Part shown: piece by piece, positions 37,080-46,025 of the stretch
How the letters are laid out: each line of letters begins with the position of its first letter
How positions within the stretch are numbered: the first letter of the stretch is position 1
NCBI GenBank assembly: GCA_018268035.1
Contig: JAFDXI010000145.1
Span: 1-64,000, forward strand
Source of the DNA: Bacteroidota bacterium
GTDB lineage: Bacteria; Bacteroidota; Bacteroidia; Chitinophagales; Chitinophagaceae
Reading direction: 5' to 3'
Length of the DNA stretch: 64,000 nt
Notes under the pieces: generated by a model
Told to the model about the DNA's origin: nothing
Database searches by the model: none
What the model saw: only the letters and a program-made list of their open reading frames with translations
Translations under genes and position numbers: made by a program

Positions 37080-39497
37080 ATGATTTTGAATATTAAAAAA
37101 GATTCATTTCTTCTATATCTTGTTCTTTTATGTTTTTTATTTTCTTCCTGCTCGGAAGAAAAATTTTTATTTATCAACAGGGTGAGTGTAAAAAATTACC
37201 CTGATACCCCATTTGTTTATAGTAATGCCATCAAAATTAATGGCAATATAGAAAAGGATGAAAAAAGAACAATCCTGGAAAGCCTTGCCGGTTATTGGGC
37301 AGATAGCTTATTGGCTAAAAGAGTACAACGGTTTGGCATCAGTTATTCGTTGAAAAATCCGCCAGTTTTTGATTCTGCCAATATCGCTATTACACGAAAT
37401 TTTATGAATAGTTATCTTTTTTCACAAGGATATTTTAATCCTGTAATAAATGATAGCTTTTATATAGATACATTTCAAATAAATAGCCGCAAACCGCAAT
37501 ACAGGACATTTGTTGAAATGGATATTAACCTGGGCAAGCAAACAATTATTGACTCATTTCACTATGATTTGCGTGATACTGTGTTGGATCGTATCACGAG
37601 AAACAATAGTAAGGATAGTAAAATCATACGCGGGAAAACACCTTACTCTAAAGATATAATTGCTTCAGAATTAGACAGGTTGATTGGATTGTACAGAAAC
37701 CGCGGTTATTTTCTTATTCATCGTGATAATTTAGTAGCAGAAGTGGATACACTGGATGCATCTTTATTAAACTTTACTGTTGATCCGATTGAACAAATGC
37801 AAATCATACAAAAGTGGGAAGAAAATAAATCAGAACATCCTTCAGCAAAGGTTACAGTAGAACAAAAACGCTTTGTTGATACTTCTTATTCAAATAATGA
37901 TACATCATATTTGAAACGTTTTCACACTGGTCATATTTATTTTTATCCTGAAACAAAAATCACTGAATTTCCAGACACACTTCTTAATCACCCTGAATTT
38001 TATAAAAAACATGACTTCAGAAATTATTCTGTTTATTTTAAACAAGGTCTGTTTGCCCCAAAAATATTCAGACAGTTTAATTATTCTGTTGTAGGCAAAC
38101 CTTATAATGATGACGAATTTTACAAAACAGTAAGTACTCTAAATCAGGTAGGCTCGTGGAAACAGGTTGATACACGCACAGTCATTCGTGACGATTCTGT
38201 TGATTTATATTATTTTCTTTATCCTGATAAAAAACAAAACATCACTTACAATCTCGAGGCCAGTCGTAATACAGGTGACATCCTGAGCTCTGGTAATTTC
38301 TTTGGGCTTGCATTGAATATTACTTATCGCAACAGGAATGTTTGGCACAGGGCTGTTCAATCATCTACCAGTTTTACTAACGGAGTAGAATTCGGTTTCA
38401 ACCAATCACAAACGGTTTCTAATTCATTGTTGCAGGCATTTCAGTTGTCACTTGGTCAAACATATAGCTTGCCAAAAGCATTTATTCCTTTTAAATTTAA
38501 AACTGGTAAGCTTGATTTTGGAAGAACCATCATTAGTGCTAATGTTGCTTATGCTGACAGGCAGAATTATTTTCGTATCCGCTCACTTGTTGCTGATTTT
38601 GGTTATGACTGGAAAAAGAAAAACGTAGTCTGGCAATTCAGATTTCCCAACATTGAATTATATTCTTTAGATACATTACCAGCATTGGTTGAGGCTTTTA
38701 ATACCAATCCTTTTCTCCGAAATTCTTTTAATACCGGTCGTGTTATTAGTGTGAGCGCCAGCAGAACTGTAACTTATCCTGGTAAAAATAAAAATGTGAC
38801 TAACTATCTGAGGTTTGCAAGCGAATTGTGCATACCGGGGTTAAATAAACTGGATGACAGGATTTATGAGTTTATAAAACTGGAAGGCGAATTCAGAAAA
38901 ACCATTGCATTGCATCGGACATCTGTTGCCATGCGGGCTTTTGCAGGGTTTGGATATAACTATTCTGTTTCTTCTGCTCTTGGCGTTACGCTTCCGTTTT
39001 ATAAACAATATATTGCCGGCGGCCCAAACAGTATGCGGGCTTGGGGTCTGCGACAATTAGGGCTGGGTTCTTCATTGTTGAGCGATACATCTACCACTTT
39101 CAGTGACAGATATGGCGACATGCAACTGGAAGCCAACCTCGAATACAGATACCCACTCATGCATTTTACTAGTGTAAATATTCATGGTGCTGTATTTGCT
39201 GATGCAGGTAATATCTGGAACGTAAGAAAAGATATTAATAATCACGGTAGTGAATTTAATATCAGCCGTCTAGGAAAAGATATAGCATTAGGTGTTGGTA
39301 CCGGCTTGCGGTTTGATTTCAATTATTTTTTAATTCGTGTTGATTTTGGGATAAAACTAAAAGATCCGGCACGGCTCTCCAATAATGGTTGGATGGACAT
39401 AGTACATTTTACCTGGCGTAATCATGAATTGGATCAATATACTACAGCAAAAAGAAATAACTACGCTATACAATTAGGCATTGGCCTCCCGTTCTGA
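37080..39497 (+). CDS. BamA/TamA-like outer-membrane protein with lipobox
   Basis: This is an 805-residue protein, ATG 37080. The signal peptide is followed by SSCSEE, giving a plausible lipidated cysteine at about residue 22. The N-terminal half contains beta-alpha-beta modules of POTRA type (for example GYFNPVI and NRGYFLIHRDN). The second half, from about 420, is a 16-strand beta-barrel with the typical surface-antigen C-terminal strand. It ends in IQLGIGLPF, a terminal aromatic residue. It probably takes part in outer-membrane protein or lipid insertion. Its start lies 5 bases from the start of the divergent RNA methyltransferase, and its end overlaps truB by 24 bases. Confidence 0.85.
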   Translation: MILNIKKDSFLLYLVLLCFLFSSCSEEKFLFINRVSVKNYPDTPFVYSNAIKINGNIEKDEKRTILESLAGYWADSLLAKRVQRFGISYSLKNPPVFDSANIAITRNFMNSYLFSQGYFNPVINDSFYIDTFQINSRKPQYRTFVEMDINLGKQTIIDSFHYDLRDTVLDRITRNNSKDSKIIRGKTPYSKDIIASELDRLIGLYRNRGYFLIHRDNLVAEVDTLDASLLNFTVDPIEQMQIIQKWEENKSEHPSAKVTVEQKRFVDTSYSNNDTSYLKRFHTGHIYFYPETKITEFPDTLLNHPEFYKKHDFRNYSVYFKQGLFAPKIFRQFNYSVVGKPYNDDEFYKTVSTLNQVGSWKQVDTRTVIRDDSVDLYYFLYPDKKQNITYNLEASRNTGDILSSGNFFGLALNITYRNRNVWHRAVQSSTSFTNGVEFGFNQSQTVSNSLLQAFQLSLGQTYSLPKAFIPFKFKTGKLDFGRTIISANVAYADRQNYFRIRSLVADFGYDWKKKNVVWQFRFPNIELYSLDTLPALVEAFNTNPFLRNSFNTGRVISVSASRTVTYPGKNKNVTNYLRFASELCIPGLNKLDDRIYEFIKLEGEFRKTIALHRTSVAMRAFAGFGYNYSVSSALGVTLPFYKQYIAGGPNSMRAWGLRQLGLGSSLLSDTSTTFSDRYGDMQLEANLEYRYPLMHFTSVNIHGAVFADAGNIWNVRKDINNHGSEFNISRLGKDIALGVGTGLRFDFNYFLIRVDFGIKLKDPARLSNNGWMDIVHFTWRNHELDQYTTAKRNNYAIQLGIGLPF

Positions 39498-40199
39498 TGC
39501 CTGCTTCAATGCTTTTATTTGTGCTTCAAAGTTTTCTGGGGCAATTGCATCATCCACAAAATAGTTGCCGATTCTTGTTCGACGTAAACTGCTTAAATAT
39601 GCACCACATCCCAGCGCTTTGCCATAATCATTAGCAAGGCTTCTGATATATGTCCCCGTTGAACATACCACCCTAAATTCAACTTTTGGTATATCAATTT
39701 TTGTTATTTCAAATTTACTTATGGTAATTTTCCTCGGTTCCAGTTCTACATCTTTACCTTTTCTTGCCAGCAGGTAAACTGGTTTGCCATCCTTTTTTAT
39801 TGCCGAATGAAGAGGAGGCACTTGTAAAATTTCACCCGTAAATTGTTGGGTAGAAGAATAAATGGATGTTATCGGTAAACCTTCTAATGTGTTAAAATTA
39901 ACCGGTTTACTTTCAAGATCGTAAGTATCAGTGGTAGCGCCCAATGTAAAAGAACCTGTATATTCTTTTTCCATACCCATGTATTCATTAATCTTTTTAG
40001 TGAATTTGCCAGTACAGATAATTAATAATCCTGTTGCTAATGGATCTAGAGTGCCTGCATGACCCACTTTGGAAACACCGGTTGTGATCCTCACTTTTTT
40101 AACTGCATCAAATGAAGTCCACTTTAAAGGTTTATCAATCAAGATAACTTCACCATTTAAAAACTTTTCCATTGCAGGATGTATTGGTCTTTGCTTCAT
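39474..40199 (-). CDS. truB: tRNA pseudouridine(55) synthase
   Basis: This 241-residue enzyme converts U55 in the T-loop of tRNAs to pseudouridine. The catalytic aspartate is in the motif GHAGTLDPLATGLLIICTGKFTK, and the KPLKWTSFDAVKKV opening and CSTGTYIRSLANDYG block are typical. The start is ATG 40199; an in-frame TTG at 40208 is less likely. The 3' end overlaps the convergent BamA-like gene by 24 bases. Length is at the short end of the family and it lacks the C-terminal PUA domain found in E. coli TruB. Confidence 0.93.
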   Translation of the reverse strand: MKQRPIHPAMEKFLNGEVILIDKPLKWTSFDAVKKVRITTGVSKVGHAGTLDPLATGLLIICTGKFTKKINEYMGMEKEYTGSFTLGATTDTYDLESKPVNFNTLEGLPITSIYSSTQQFTGEILQVPPLHSAIKKDGKPVYLLARKGKDVELEPRKITISKFEITKIDIPKVEFRVVCSTGTYIRSLANDYGKALGCGAYLSSLRRTRIGNYFVDDAIAPENFEAQIKALKQASEREANA

Positions 40200-40341
40200 G
40201 AAATACAATAATCTTTAGAAAATATATAGATTGATAGAATGCAGCACCAAAATTAATGGTATGGGTTTTGACTTTGTTTTATTTGTTGAATTAAACTTAT
40301 TTGAAAAATTTTAATCAAACCACCTGCAAATTTGTGGAATT

Positions 40342-41370
40342 ATGAAATTATTTAAAGCTTCTTCATTAACAGGGTTACTTGTAATATTCATATTTTACTT
40401 TTTTTCATCCTGTTCAAAGAATGATTCTTTTTCAAATGGTAACGGTGGCAATAATGGCGGTCCTGTCACCAATCCTAATGTAACTGTTATCAGCGATATA
40501 CAATATGGAACCAATAAGGATATGCAAGGCAATATGGTAAATTTAAAGCTGGATGTATATATGCCTTCAAATCTCAGTGCATCTGATAAACTTCCTTTTA
40601 TATTTTTTGTTCATGGTGGTGGATTTGTAGGTGGTGATAAGTCAAGTGCAGCTAGCGCACTAACTTCATTTGCAGAAGCAGGATTTGTTGGCGCATCCAT
40701 TGATTACAGGCTGGACTCTTCTCTTGATGCAGAACAAATTTCTGACCCTTGTTTAGTAGATAGTTCCATATCGCAAAAGTCTGTTTATATGTCAATCCAG
40801 GATGCAAAAGCAGCAATGCGCTTTTTATTTGCTAATGCAGCTAAATATCATATTGATTTATCAAGAGTGTTTTTAAATGGCAATAGCGCAGGTGCTGTAA
40901 CTATTTTAAATTCATATTATCTCGACCAGGAATATTTTAATAAAGCGATACCTGGTATTGTGGCTCAATTGGGAAATATTGATAATGCAGATAATAATAT
41001 CCCTCAAACAAGTTTCAATGTAATTGGTATTGCCGCTAATTCCGGATGTTTACCTGACCCGACTTATATGACCTCAGCCAATGTGGCTCCGACAATTTAT
41101 TTCAATGGTGGTGAAGACAGTGTGATACCTGCTAAACAAGGCCATGCTTATTATTGCCCTAATTCAATGTATGTATATGGAAGTGAAACTTTATACGCAC
41201 GTTCAATTAGCTTAGGTTCACCAGCTATTATTCATATTGACCCCGATGGTGGTCATGGGCCATATACAGAAGATTTCCTCACCAGTAATGAATTATGTTT
41301 CTTTAACAGTGTTCTTGGAAAGAAGGTTCAATCAGGTTCCTATTCAGGTCAGGCTTCGAGTTGTCCTTAG
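40342..41370 (+). CDS. Alpha/beta-hydrolase esterase lipoprotein
   Basis: This is a 342-residue exported enzyme. The signal peptide ends in a lipobox FFSSCS (Cys about residue 24), and a glycine-asparagine rich linker follows. The hydrolase domain shows the HGGGF oxyanion loop (FFVHGGGFVGGDKS), the nucleophile elbow GNSAG (LNGNSAGAVTILNSY), and a candidate histidine in DGGHGPY. This pattern fits hormone-sensitive-lipase/BD-FAE-like carboxylesterases, which act on acyl esters or acetylated sugars. The residues DIDPDGGHGP near the C-terminus carry the catalytic His. Lipidation would place it on a membrane surface. It precedes efp by 62 bases. Confidence 0.85.
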   Translation: MKLFKASSLTGLLVIFIFYFFSSCSKNDSFSNGNGGNNGGPVTNPNVTVISDIQYGTNKDMQGNMVNLKLDVYMPSNLSASDKLPFIFFVHGGGFVGGDKSSAASALTSFAEAGFVGASIDYRLDSSLDAEQISDPCLVDSSISQKSVYMSIQDAKAAMRFLFANAAKYHIDLSRVFLNGNSAGAVTILNSYYLDQEYFNKAIPGIVAQLGNIDNADNNIPQTSFNVIGIAANSGCLPDPTYMTSANVAPTIYFNGGEDSVIPAKQGHAYYCPNSMYVYGSETLYARSISLGSPAIIHIDPDGGHGPYTEDFLTSNELCFFNSVLGKKVQSGSYSGQASSCP

Positions 41371-41401
41371 ATGATAGTTTCAGATTTTAAAGACGAATCC
41401 A

Positions 41402-41409
41402 TACTTTTG
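41402..41409 (+). promoter_or_regulatory. Candidate -7 promoter element for efp
   Basis: TACTTTTG fits TAnnTTTG and ends 23 bases before the efp ATG. The position fits a promoter independent of the esterase gene. Confidence 0.4.
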
Positions 41410-41432
41410 CGGCCCTATCTAAAAATAAAAGT

Positions 41433-41999
41433 ATGGCAACTACAGCAGATATTTCCCGCGGAATGATATTGAAACTTGATGGCAGCTTGTATTCCGTTGT
41501 GGAATTTGGAGAAAACAAAACTGCCCGTGCCGCAGCTAAAGTGTGGGCAAAATTAAAAGGGGTGGACAATAACCGCACCATTGAAAAAACCTGGAACAGT
41601 GGTGAAAATATTTTCCCTGTAAGGGTAGAAAAAAAGACCTACCAGTTTTTATATAAAGACGATGGTGGATATAATTTCATGGATAATGAAACTTTTGAGC
41701 AGATTGCTTTACCTGAAAATATGATTGATGCTCCACAGTTTTTAAAAGAAGGCGGCGAAGTTTTGGTAAGTATCAATACAGAAACTGAACAACCTATAGG
41801 CGCTGAATTGCCTGATAAAATTGTGGTGAAAATAACTTATACTGAACCCGGTTTGCGCGGTGATACTGCAACAAGAACATTAAAACCCGCAACCATTGAA
41901 ACAGGTGCAACTATCAATGTGCCTCTTTTTGTAAATGAAGGTGAAACTATCCGCATAAATACTAAAACCGGTGATTACGTGGAAAGAGTGAAAGAGTAA
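41433..41999 (+). CDS. efp: Elongation factor P with an arginine in the tip loop
   Basis: This 188-residue translation factor helps the ribosome through polyproline stretches. The three beta-barrel (KOW, EF-P/OB and C-terminal) domains follow the usual order, and the C-terminal EF-P signature reads EPGLRGDTATRTLKPATIETGATINVPLF. The tip of domain I, which reaches the peptidyl-transferase centre, reads GENKTARAAAKVW. By alignment, Arg32 holds the place occupied by Lys34 in E. coli, which carries beta-lysine. Arg32 is the residue that rhamnose is added to in the EarP-type EF-P of Pseudomonas. Whether it is modified here is unknown, and no earP-like gene is in the window. Confidence 0.93.
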   Translation: MATTADISRGMILKLDGSLYSVVEFGENKTARAAAKVWAKLKGVDNNRTIEKTWNSGENIFPVRVEKKTYQFLYKDDGGYNFMDNETFEQIALPENMIDAPQFLKEGGEVLVSINTETEQPIGAELPDKIVVKITYTEPGLRGDTATRTLKPATIETGATINVPLFVNEGETIRINTKTGDYVERVKE

Positions 42000-42308
42000 G
42001 GCTTCCGGTTGTTGATTGTGTTTAATATTAAAAAAAAATTCCTACGCTTTGCAGGATTTTTTTTGAATGATAGTTTTGTGGATTTAAATATCTTCTTTTG
42101 TTTTAAAATATCTGATAGTGGTTGATTATTAATATTATTAATATTGAAAGTTCCTTTTTAAAAAAAAATCTAAGCGTTATTACACTTTTGATTTCCTAAT
42201 CAATTCAATATCTTCAAACTTGTCGCAGAAGAAATAATAAATGTTGCAGATTTTGGTTGCATTTACTTTTGAAAAGATAACTGCTTTTTTATTTTTTTCA
42301 TAAAATAT
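42000..42308. other. Intergenic region between efp and hemL
   Basis: These 309 AT-rich bases lie between two convergent genes. They hold a T-rich hairpin terminator near 42030. Beyond it I see only short A/T runs and no open frame, RNA fold or repeat. Confidence 0.6.
42030..42064. terminator. Intrinsic terminator between efp and hemL
   Basis: A run of A, TTCCT, a short loop, AGGA and a run of T (AAAAAAAATTCCTACGCTT... GCAGGATTTTTTTT) can form an A/T-anchored hairpin in both directions. Confidence 0.6.
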
Positions 42309-43595
42309 TTACCATTTATCAACTGTACTTTTTGTTGTATCAATTGTTGCATTCAAATCATCTAAGTTTAACGCATTGCTCAAAAACCAGCTTTCATAAC
42401 CTGATGGTGGTAAGTAAATACCTGCTTCCAGCATTGCATGAAAATAGGTATTGAACTTTGATATATCAGATGCTGATGCATCAGTAAAATTATTAACAGG
42501 TGTTGCTGAAAAGAATACAGACATCATAGATCCTGTCTGGTTTATTGATACAGGAATGCCTGCATTATTAAAAACTTTTAATAAACCATTTTTTAAATAA
42601 GTGGCTTTTTCATCAAGCTCACTATATATAGCTGGATTGTTTTTCAGGTATTGCAATAAAGTGTAGCCTGCTATCATTGCGATAGGATTACCACTCAAAG
42701 TGCCTGCCTGATAAACATTGCCCAGTGGCGCAATACGTTGCATGATTTCTAACTTACCTCCAAAGGCGCCTACCGGCATGCCTGCGCCAATCACTTTTCC
42801 ATAAGTAACCAGGTCTGCATCAATTTGAAACAACTCCTGAGCGCCGCCCTGAGCCAAACGAAAACCTGTCATCACCTCGTCAAAAATGAAAACAATATTT
42901 TCTTCAGTACAAATTTTTCTTAACCCTTCCAGGAAACCTTTTTGAGGCAACACACAACCCATATTGCCTGCAACAGGCTCAATGATTATTGCTGCAATTT
43001 GATTTTTATTTTCTGCAATAAGTTGCTGCACTGCTTCTAAATTGTTGTAGGGTGCAGTTAATGTATCATTGGCAACGCCTGTTGTTACACCCGGTACAGA
43101 TTGAATATTTAATGTAGCAATACCGCTGCCTGCTTTTACTAAGAAACAATCGGCATGTCCATGATAACAACCTTCAAATTTGATAAACTTATTCCTGCCG
43201 GTAAAGCCTCTTGCCAAACGGATTGCGCTCATACAGGCTTCAGTTCCACTGCTGACCATTCTGATTAAATCAATGTTTGGCGCCATGCTTTTGATGAGCT
43301 CAGCCATTTCAATTTCAAGCTCTGTTGGTGCGCCAAATGAAGTAGAATCAGTTGCTTTTTTTTGTATGGCTTCTATCACCGGCTCAAATGCATGACCCAA
43401 TATCATTGGGCCCCATGAATTGATATAATCTATATACTTGTTATCATCTTCGTCATACAAATAAGCGCCTTTTGATTTCCTGATAAAAACAGGTGTGCCG
43501 CCTACACTTTTAAAAGCACGTACCGGTGAGTTGACACCGCCAGGTAAAGACTGTTGAGCTCGTGAAAAAAGTGCTTCGCTTTTACTGATGTTCAT
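42309..43595 (-). CDS. hemL: Glutamate-1-semialdehyde 2,1-aminomutase
   Basis: This 428-residue PLP enzyme makes 5-aminolevulinate in the C5 route to heme. Visible blocks are SSGTEACMSAIRLARGFTGR, EGCYHGHADCFLVKAG, IFDEVMTGFRLAQGGAQ and the PLP-lysine region TYGKVIGAGMPVGAFGG. Length is normal for the family. It is the downstream gene of the minus-strand heme set hemF-hemB-hemL, lying 124 bases after hemB. An internal promoter cannot be ruled out. Confidence 0.96.
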   Translation of the reverse strand: MNISKSEALFSRAQQSLPGGVNSPVRAFKSVGGTPVFIRKSKGAYLYDEDDNKYIDYINSWGPMILGHAFEPVIEAIQKKATDSTSFGAPTELEIEMAELIKSMAPNIDLIRMVSSGTEACMSAIRLARGFTGRNKFIKFEGCYHGHADCFLVKAGSGIATLNIQSVPGVTTGVANDTLTAPYNNLEAVQQLIAENKNQIAAIIIEPVAGNMGCVLPQKGFLEGLRKICTEENIVFIFDEVMTGFRLAQGGAQELFQIDADLVTYGKVIGAGMPVGAFGGKLEIMQRIAPLGNVYQAGTLSGNPIAMIAGYTLLQYLKNNPAIYSELDEKATYLKNGLLKVFNNAGIPVSINQTGSMMSVFFSATPVNNFTDASASDISKFNTYFHAMLEAGIYLPPSGYESWFLSNALNLDDLNATIDTTKSTVDKW

Positions 43596-43719
43596 GAATT
43601 GGAAAAGTTTTTCTGTTTAAATATTGGGTGACCATTTGTATCAAATGGCAATTATTCTATTTATTCAATTAAAATTTTCAGTTTGAAACATTTGAATGTC
43701 TTCAACTATAAAATGATTT

Positions 43720-44697
43720 TTAGTGTTGAAGTAGTTTCGCTGCATCTTTTGCAAAATAAGTAGCAATCAAATCAGCGCCTGCTCTTTTAATTGATGTTAA
43801 TGTTTCAATAATGGCTTTATTTTCATCCACCCAACCCATTTTTGCAGCAGCTTTTATCATAGCATATTCACCACTGATGTTGTAAACGCTAACCGGTACC
43901 TGTACTGCATTTTTTACTTCACGCACAATATCAAGGTAAGGTAGTCCGGGTTTTACCATCACAATATCTGCCCCTTCTTCTTCATCCATCAACGCTTCTT
44001 TAACTGCTTCAATTCGGTTGGCGTAATCCATCTGGTAGGTTTTCTTATCTCCAAATCCTGGTGCGGAATCAAGTGCATCCCTGAACGGACCATAAAAACA
44101 GGATGCATATTTGGCGCTGTATGCCATGATGCCTGTATTGGAAAAGTTTTCCTCTTCTAACGCTCCCCGTATTGCCGCAATTCTTCCATCCATCATATCG
44201 CTTGGGGCAACCATGTCTGCACCGGCGGTGGCATGTGAGATACTCATTTTCACCAATGCCTCTACTGTTTCATCATTCACGATTTCACCATCTTTTACTA
44301 TGCCGTCATGCCCGTAAATAGAATAGGGGTCAAGTGCCACATCCGTCATCACATACATTTCAGGCACTGCATCTTTGATGGCTTTGATGCTTCGTTGCAT
44401 AAGGCCGTCTTTGTTCCAGGCTTCTTTGCCAGTGTTGTCTTTGAGTTCGTCTTTGCATTTAATAAAAAGCAATACACTCTTTATGCCAAGGCTATACAAA
44501 TCCTTTACTTCAGTAATGGTATGGTCTATAGAGCGTCTGAAATATTTGGGCATAGAAGGTATTTCATGAATGATGTTTTCACCTTCATCAATAAATAAAG
44601 GAACAATAAAATCATTGGGTGTTAAAACTGTCTCTGCTACTAAGCTCCTGACTGAACTGTTTTTTCTTAGAATCCTGTTCCTGCGTTGTATGTACAT
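43720..44697 (-). CDS. hemB: Porphobilinogen synthase
   Basis: This 325-residue enzyme joins two molecules of 5-aminolevulinate to give porphobilinogen. The signature is MVKPGLPYLDIVREVK with the catalytic lysine, and the other lysine lies in the AYSAKYASCFYGPFRD block. The metal-binding region reads DVALDPYSIYGHDGIV: the cysteine cluster of the zinc form is largely replaced (DVALDPYS), which points to a magnesium- or mixed-metal type. The gene lies between hemF and hemL in the minus-strand heme set. Confidence 0.96.
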   Translation of the reverse strand: MYIQRRNRILRKNSSVRSLVAETVLTPNDFIVPLFIDEGENIIHEIPSMPKYFRRSIDHTITEVKDLYSLGIKSVLLFIKCKDELKDNTGKEAWNKDGLMQRSIKAIKDAVPEMYVMTDVALDPYSIYGHDGIVKDGEIVNDETVEALVKMSISHATAGADMVAPSDMMDGRIAAIRGALEEENFSNTGIMAYSAKYASCFYGPFRDALDSAPGFGDKKTYQMDYANRIEAVKEALMDEEEGADIVMVKPGLPYLDIVREVKNAVQVPVSVYNISGEYAMIKAAAKMGWVDENKAIIETLTSIKRAGADLIATYFAKDAAKLLQH

Positions 44698-44768
44698 ACT
44701 GCAAACATTTGATCTCGTTAATGAGGTTTTTTAATGAAATGAAATTTTTATTCAATGGTCTCTTATAT

Positions 44769-45731
44769 TTATAACCATTCTCTCGGATGCAAACACACCT
44801 GCCATAATTTATCTTCTTCACTTCCCGGCTGTGGCTGATAGTTGTATTCAAACCTTACTGTTGCAGGTAAACTCATCAAAATGCTTTCTGTCCTGCCACC
44901 GCTTTTCAAACCGAATATGGTGCCACGATCATGGATTAAATTAAACTCAACATAACGGCCTCTTCTTATTTCCTGCCAGTGTTTGTGCTGTTGAATAAAC
45001 ACAGTATTTTTTCTTTTTTCAACTATTGGAATATAAGCATCCATGAATGCATATCCACAGTTGATTGCCAGACCCTGCAACAAGTGGATATCCTGATGTT
45101 CATCTGCCCTTTTGTGGTCATAAAAAATCCCGCCGATACCTCTGCGTTCATTGTCGCGGTGTGTGTTTACAAAATAGTCATCGCATTCTTTTTTGAACAA
45201 TGGATATAATGCAGCATCAGATTTATCACAGGCATTTTTTAAAGTAAAATGAAAATGGTGTGCATCATCTTCAAACAAATAAAAAGGTGTGAGGTCAGTG
45301 CCACCACCAAACCATCGGTCAATCAACATGCCGTCTATATCATACAACTCAAACATGCGGTAGTTAAAATGTACAGTTGGCACAAAAGGATTTTGAGGAT
45401 GTATCACAGAACTGATGCCGGCAGCAAACCAGGACGAAGGTCTTTTATTATTGTCAATATTCAACACTTTCATCATCTGGCTGGTAACATGGCCATACAC
45501 GACAGAAGTGTTGACGCCACCTTTTTCAAAAGTGTTACCATTTTGAATAACTTTTGTCAATCCGCCACCTCCTTTGCCTTCTGCCCTTTGCCATTCATCT
45601 GCAGAAAACTTTGCTTTGCCATCCACAACTTCCAATGCTTTGCAAATGTCGTCTTGTAGTTGGTAGATAAAATCTATCCATTGGTTGCGAAATTCTTTTG
45701 TTGCTGTTTTATGCACTGATGACCCGTTCAT
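44769..45731 (-). CDS. hemF: Oxygen-dependent coproporphyrinogen III oxidase
   Basis: This 320-residue enzyme decarboxylates coproporphyrinogen III to protoporphyrinogen IX with O2, implying aerobic heme synthesis. Signature blocks are HPQNPFVPTVHFNYRMFE, WFGGGTDLTPFYLFEDDAHHFH and YVEFNLIHDRGTIFGLKSGGRTESILMSLP. The start at ATG 45731 follows a TTG at 45746 in frame; the ATG gives a normal N-terminus. It is first of three heme genes on the minus strand and lies 71 bases upstream of hemB. Confidence 0.96.
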   Translation of the reverse strand: MNGSSVHKTATKEFRNQWIDFIYQLQDDICKALEVVDGKAKFSADEWQRAEGKGGGGLTKVIQNGNTFEKGGVNTSVVYGHVTSQMMKVLNIDNNKRPSSWFAAGISSVIHPQNPFVPTVHFNYRMFELYDIDGMLIDRWFGGGTDLTPFYLFEDDAHHFHFTLKNACDKSDAALYPLFKKECDDYFVNTHRDNERRGIGGIFYDHKRADEHQDIHLLQGLAINCGYAFMDAYIPIVEKRKNTVFIQQHKHWQEIRRGRYVEFNLIHDRGTIFGLKSGGRTESILMSLPATVRFEYNYQPQPGSEEDKLWQVCLHPREWL

Positions 45732-45854
45732 AAAATTGTTTTGCAAAGGTGTATAAAAATGTGCGGCAACAGGAATGATTTATATCAGCGCTAACAAACA
45801 ATGACAATAAGATGACGAATTACAAAAGGCTTAAGCCAGGATGAATATATTGAT

Positions 45855-45888
45855 AAAAAAAATCCGGGCTATGAACCCGGACTTTTTT
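45855..45888 (-). terminator. Terminator after tRNA-Asn
   Basis: A TCCGGG/CCCGGA stem (45863-45881) with a 7-base loop has an A-run on its plus-strand left side, which is a run of eight T on the minus strand. It directly follows tRNA-Asn and ends its transcript; the T-run on the plus side could also act the other way. Confidence 0.85.
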
Positions 45889-45889
45889 G

Positions 45890-45963
45890 CTCCTGAAGCT
45901 GGACTTGAACCAGCGACCCTCTGATTAACAGTCAGATGCTCTAACCAACTGAGCTATTCAGGA
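45890..45963 (-). tRNA. tRNA-Asn (anticodon GTT)
   Basis: This is a 74-base tRNA. Acceptor stem TCCTGAA pairs with TTCAGGA, discriminator G. The anticodon loop CTGTTAA gives anticodon GTT (Asn). The D arm (GCTCAGTTGGTTAGAGC) and T arm (GCTGGTTCAAGTCCAGC) are standard. The gene is followed by a strong terminator and preceded by hflX on the same strand (62 bases). Confidence 0.97.
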
Positions 45964-46025
45964 ATAAGCCCCCTCAAAAGGGGTTGCAAAAATAAAGGTT
46001 TTTATCTTTCTTCCAACTGAATTTT

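Noticed and set aside
44612-44851. A 79-residue minus-strand frame spanning the hemF-hemB junction
   Set aside because: It overlaps the conserved 3' end of hemF and the 5' end of hemB in another frame.
45249-45659. A 136-residue plus-strand frame over hemF
   Set aside because: It is antisense to a certain gene and shows no conserved motifs.
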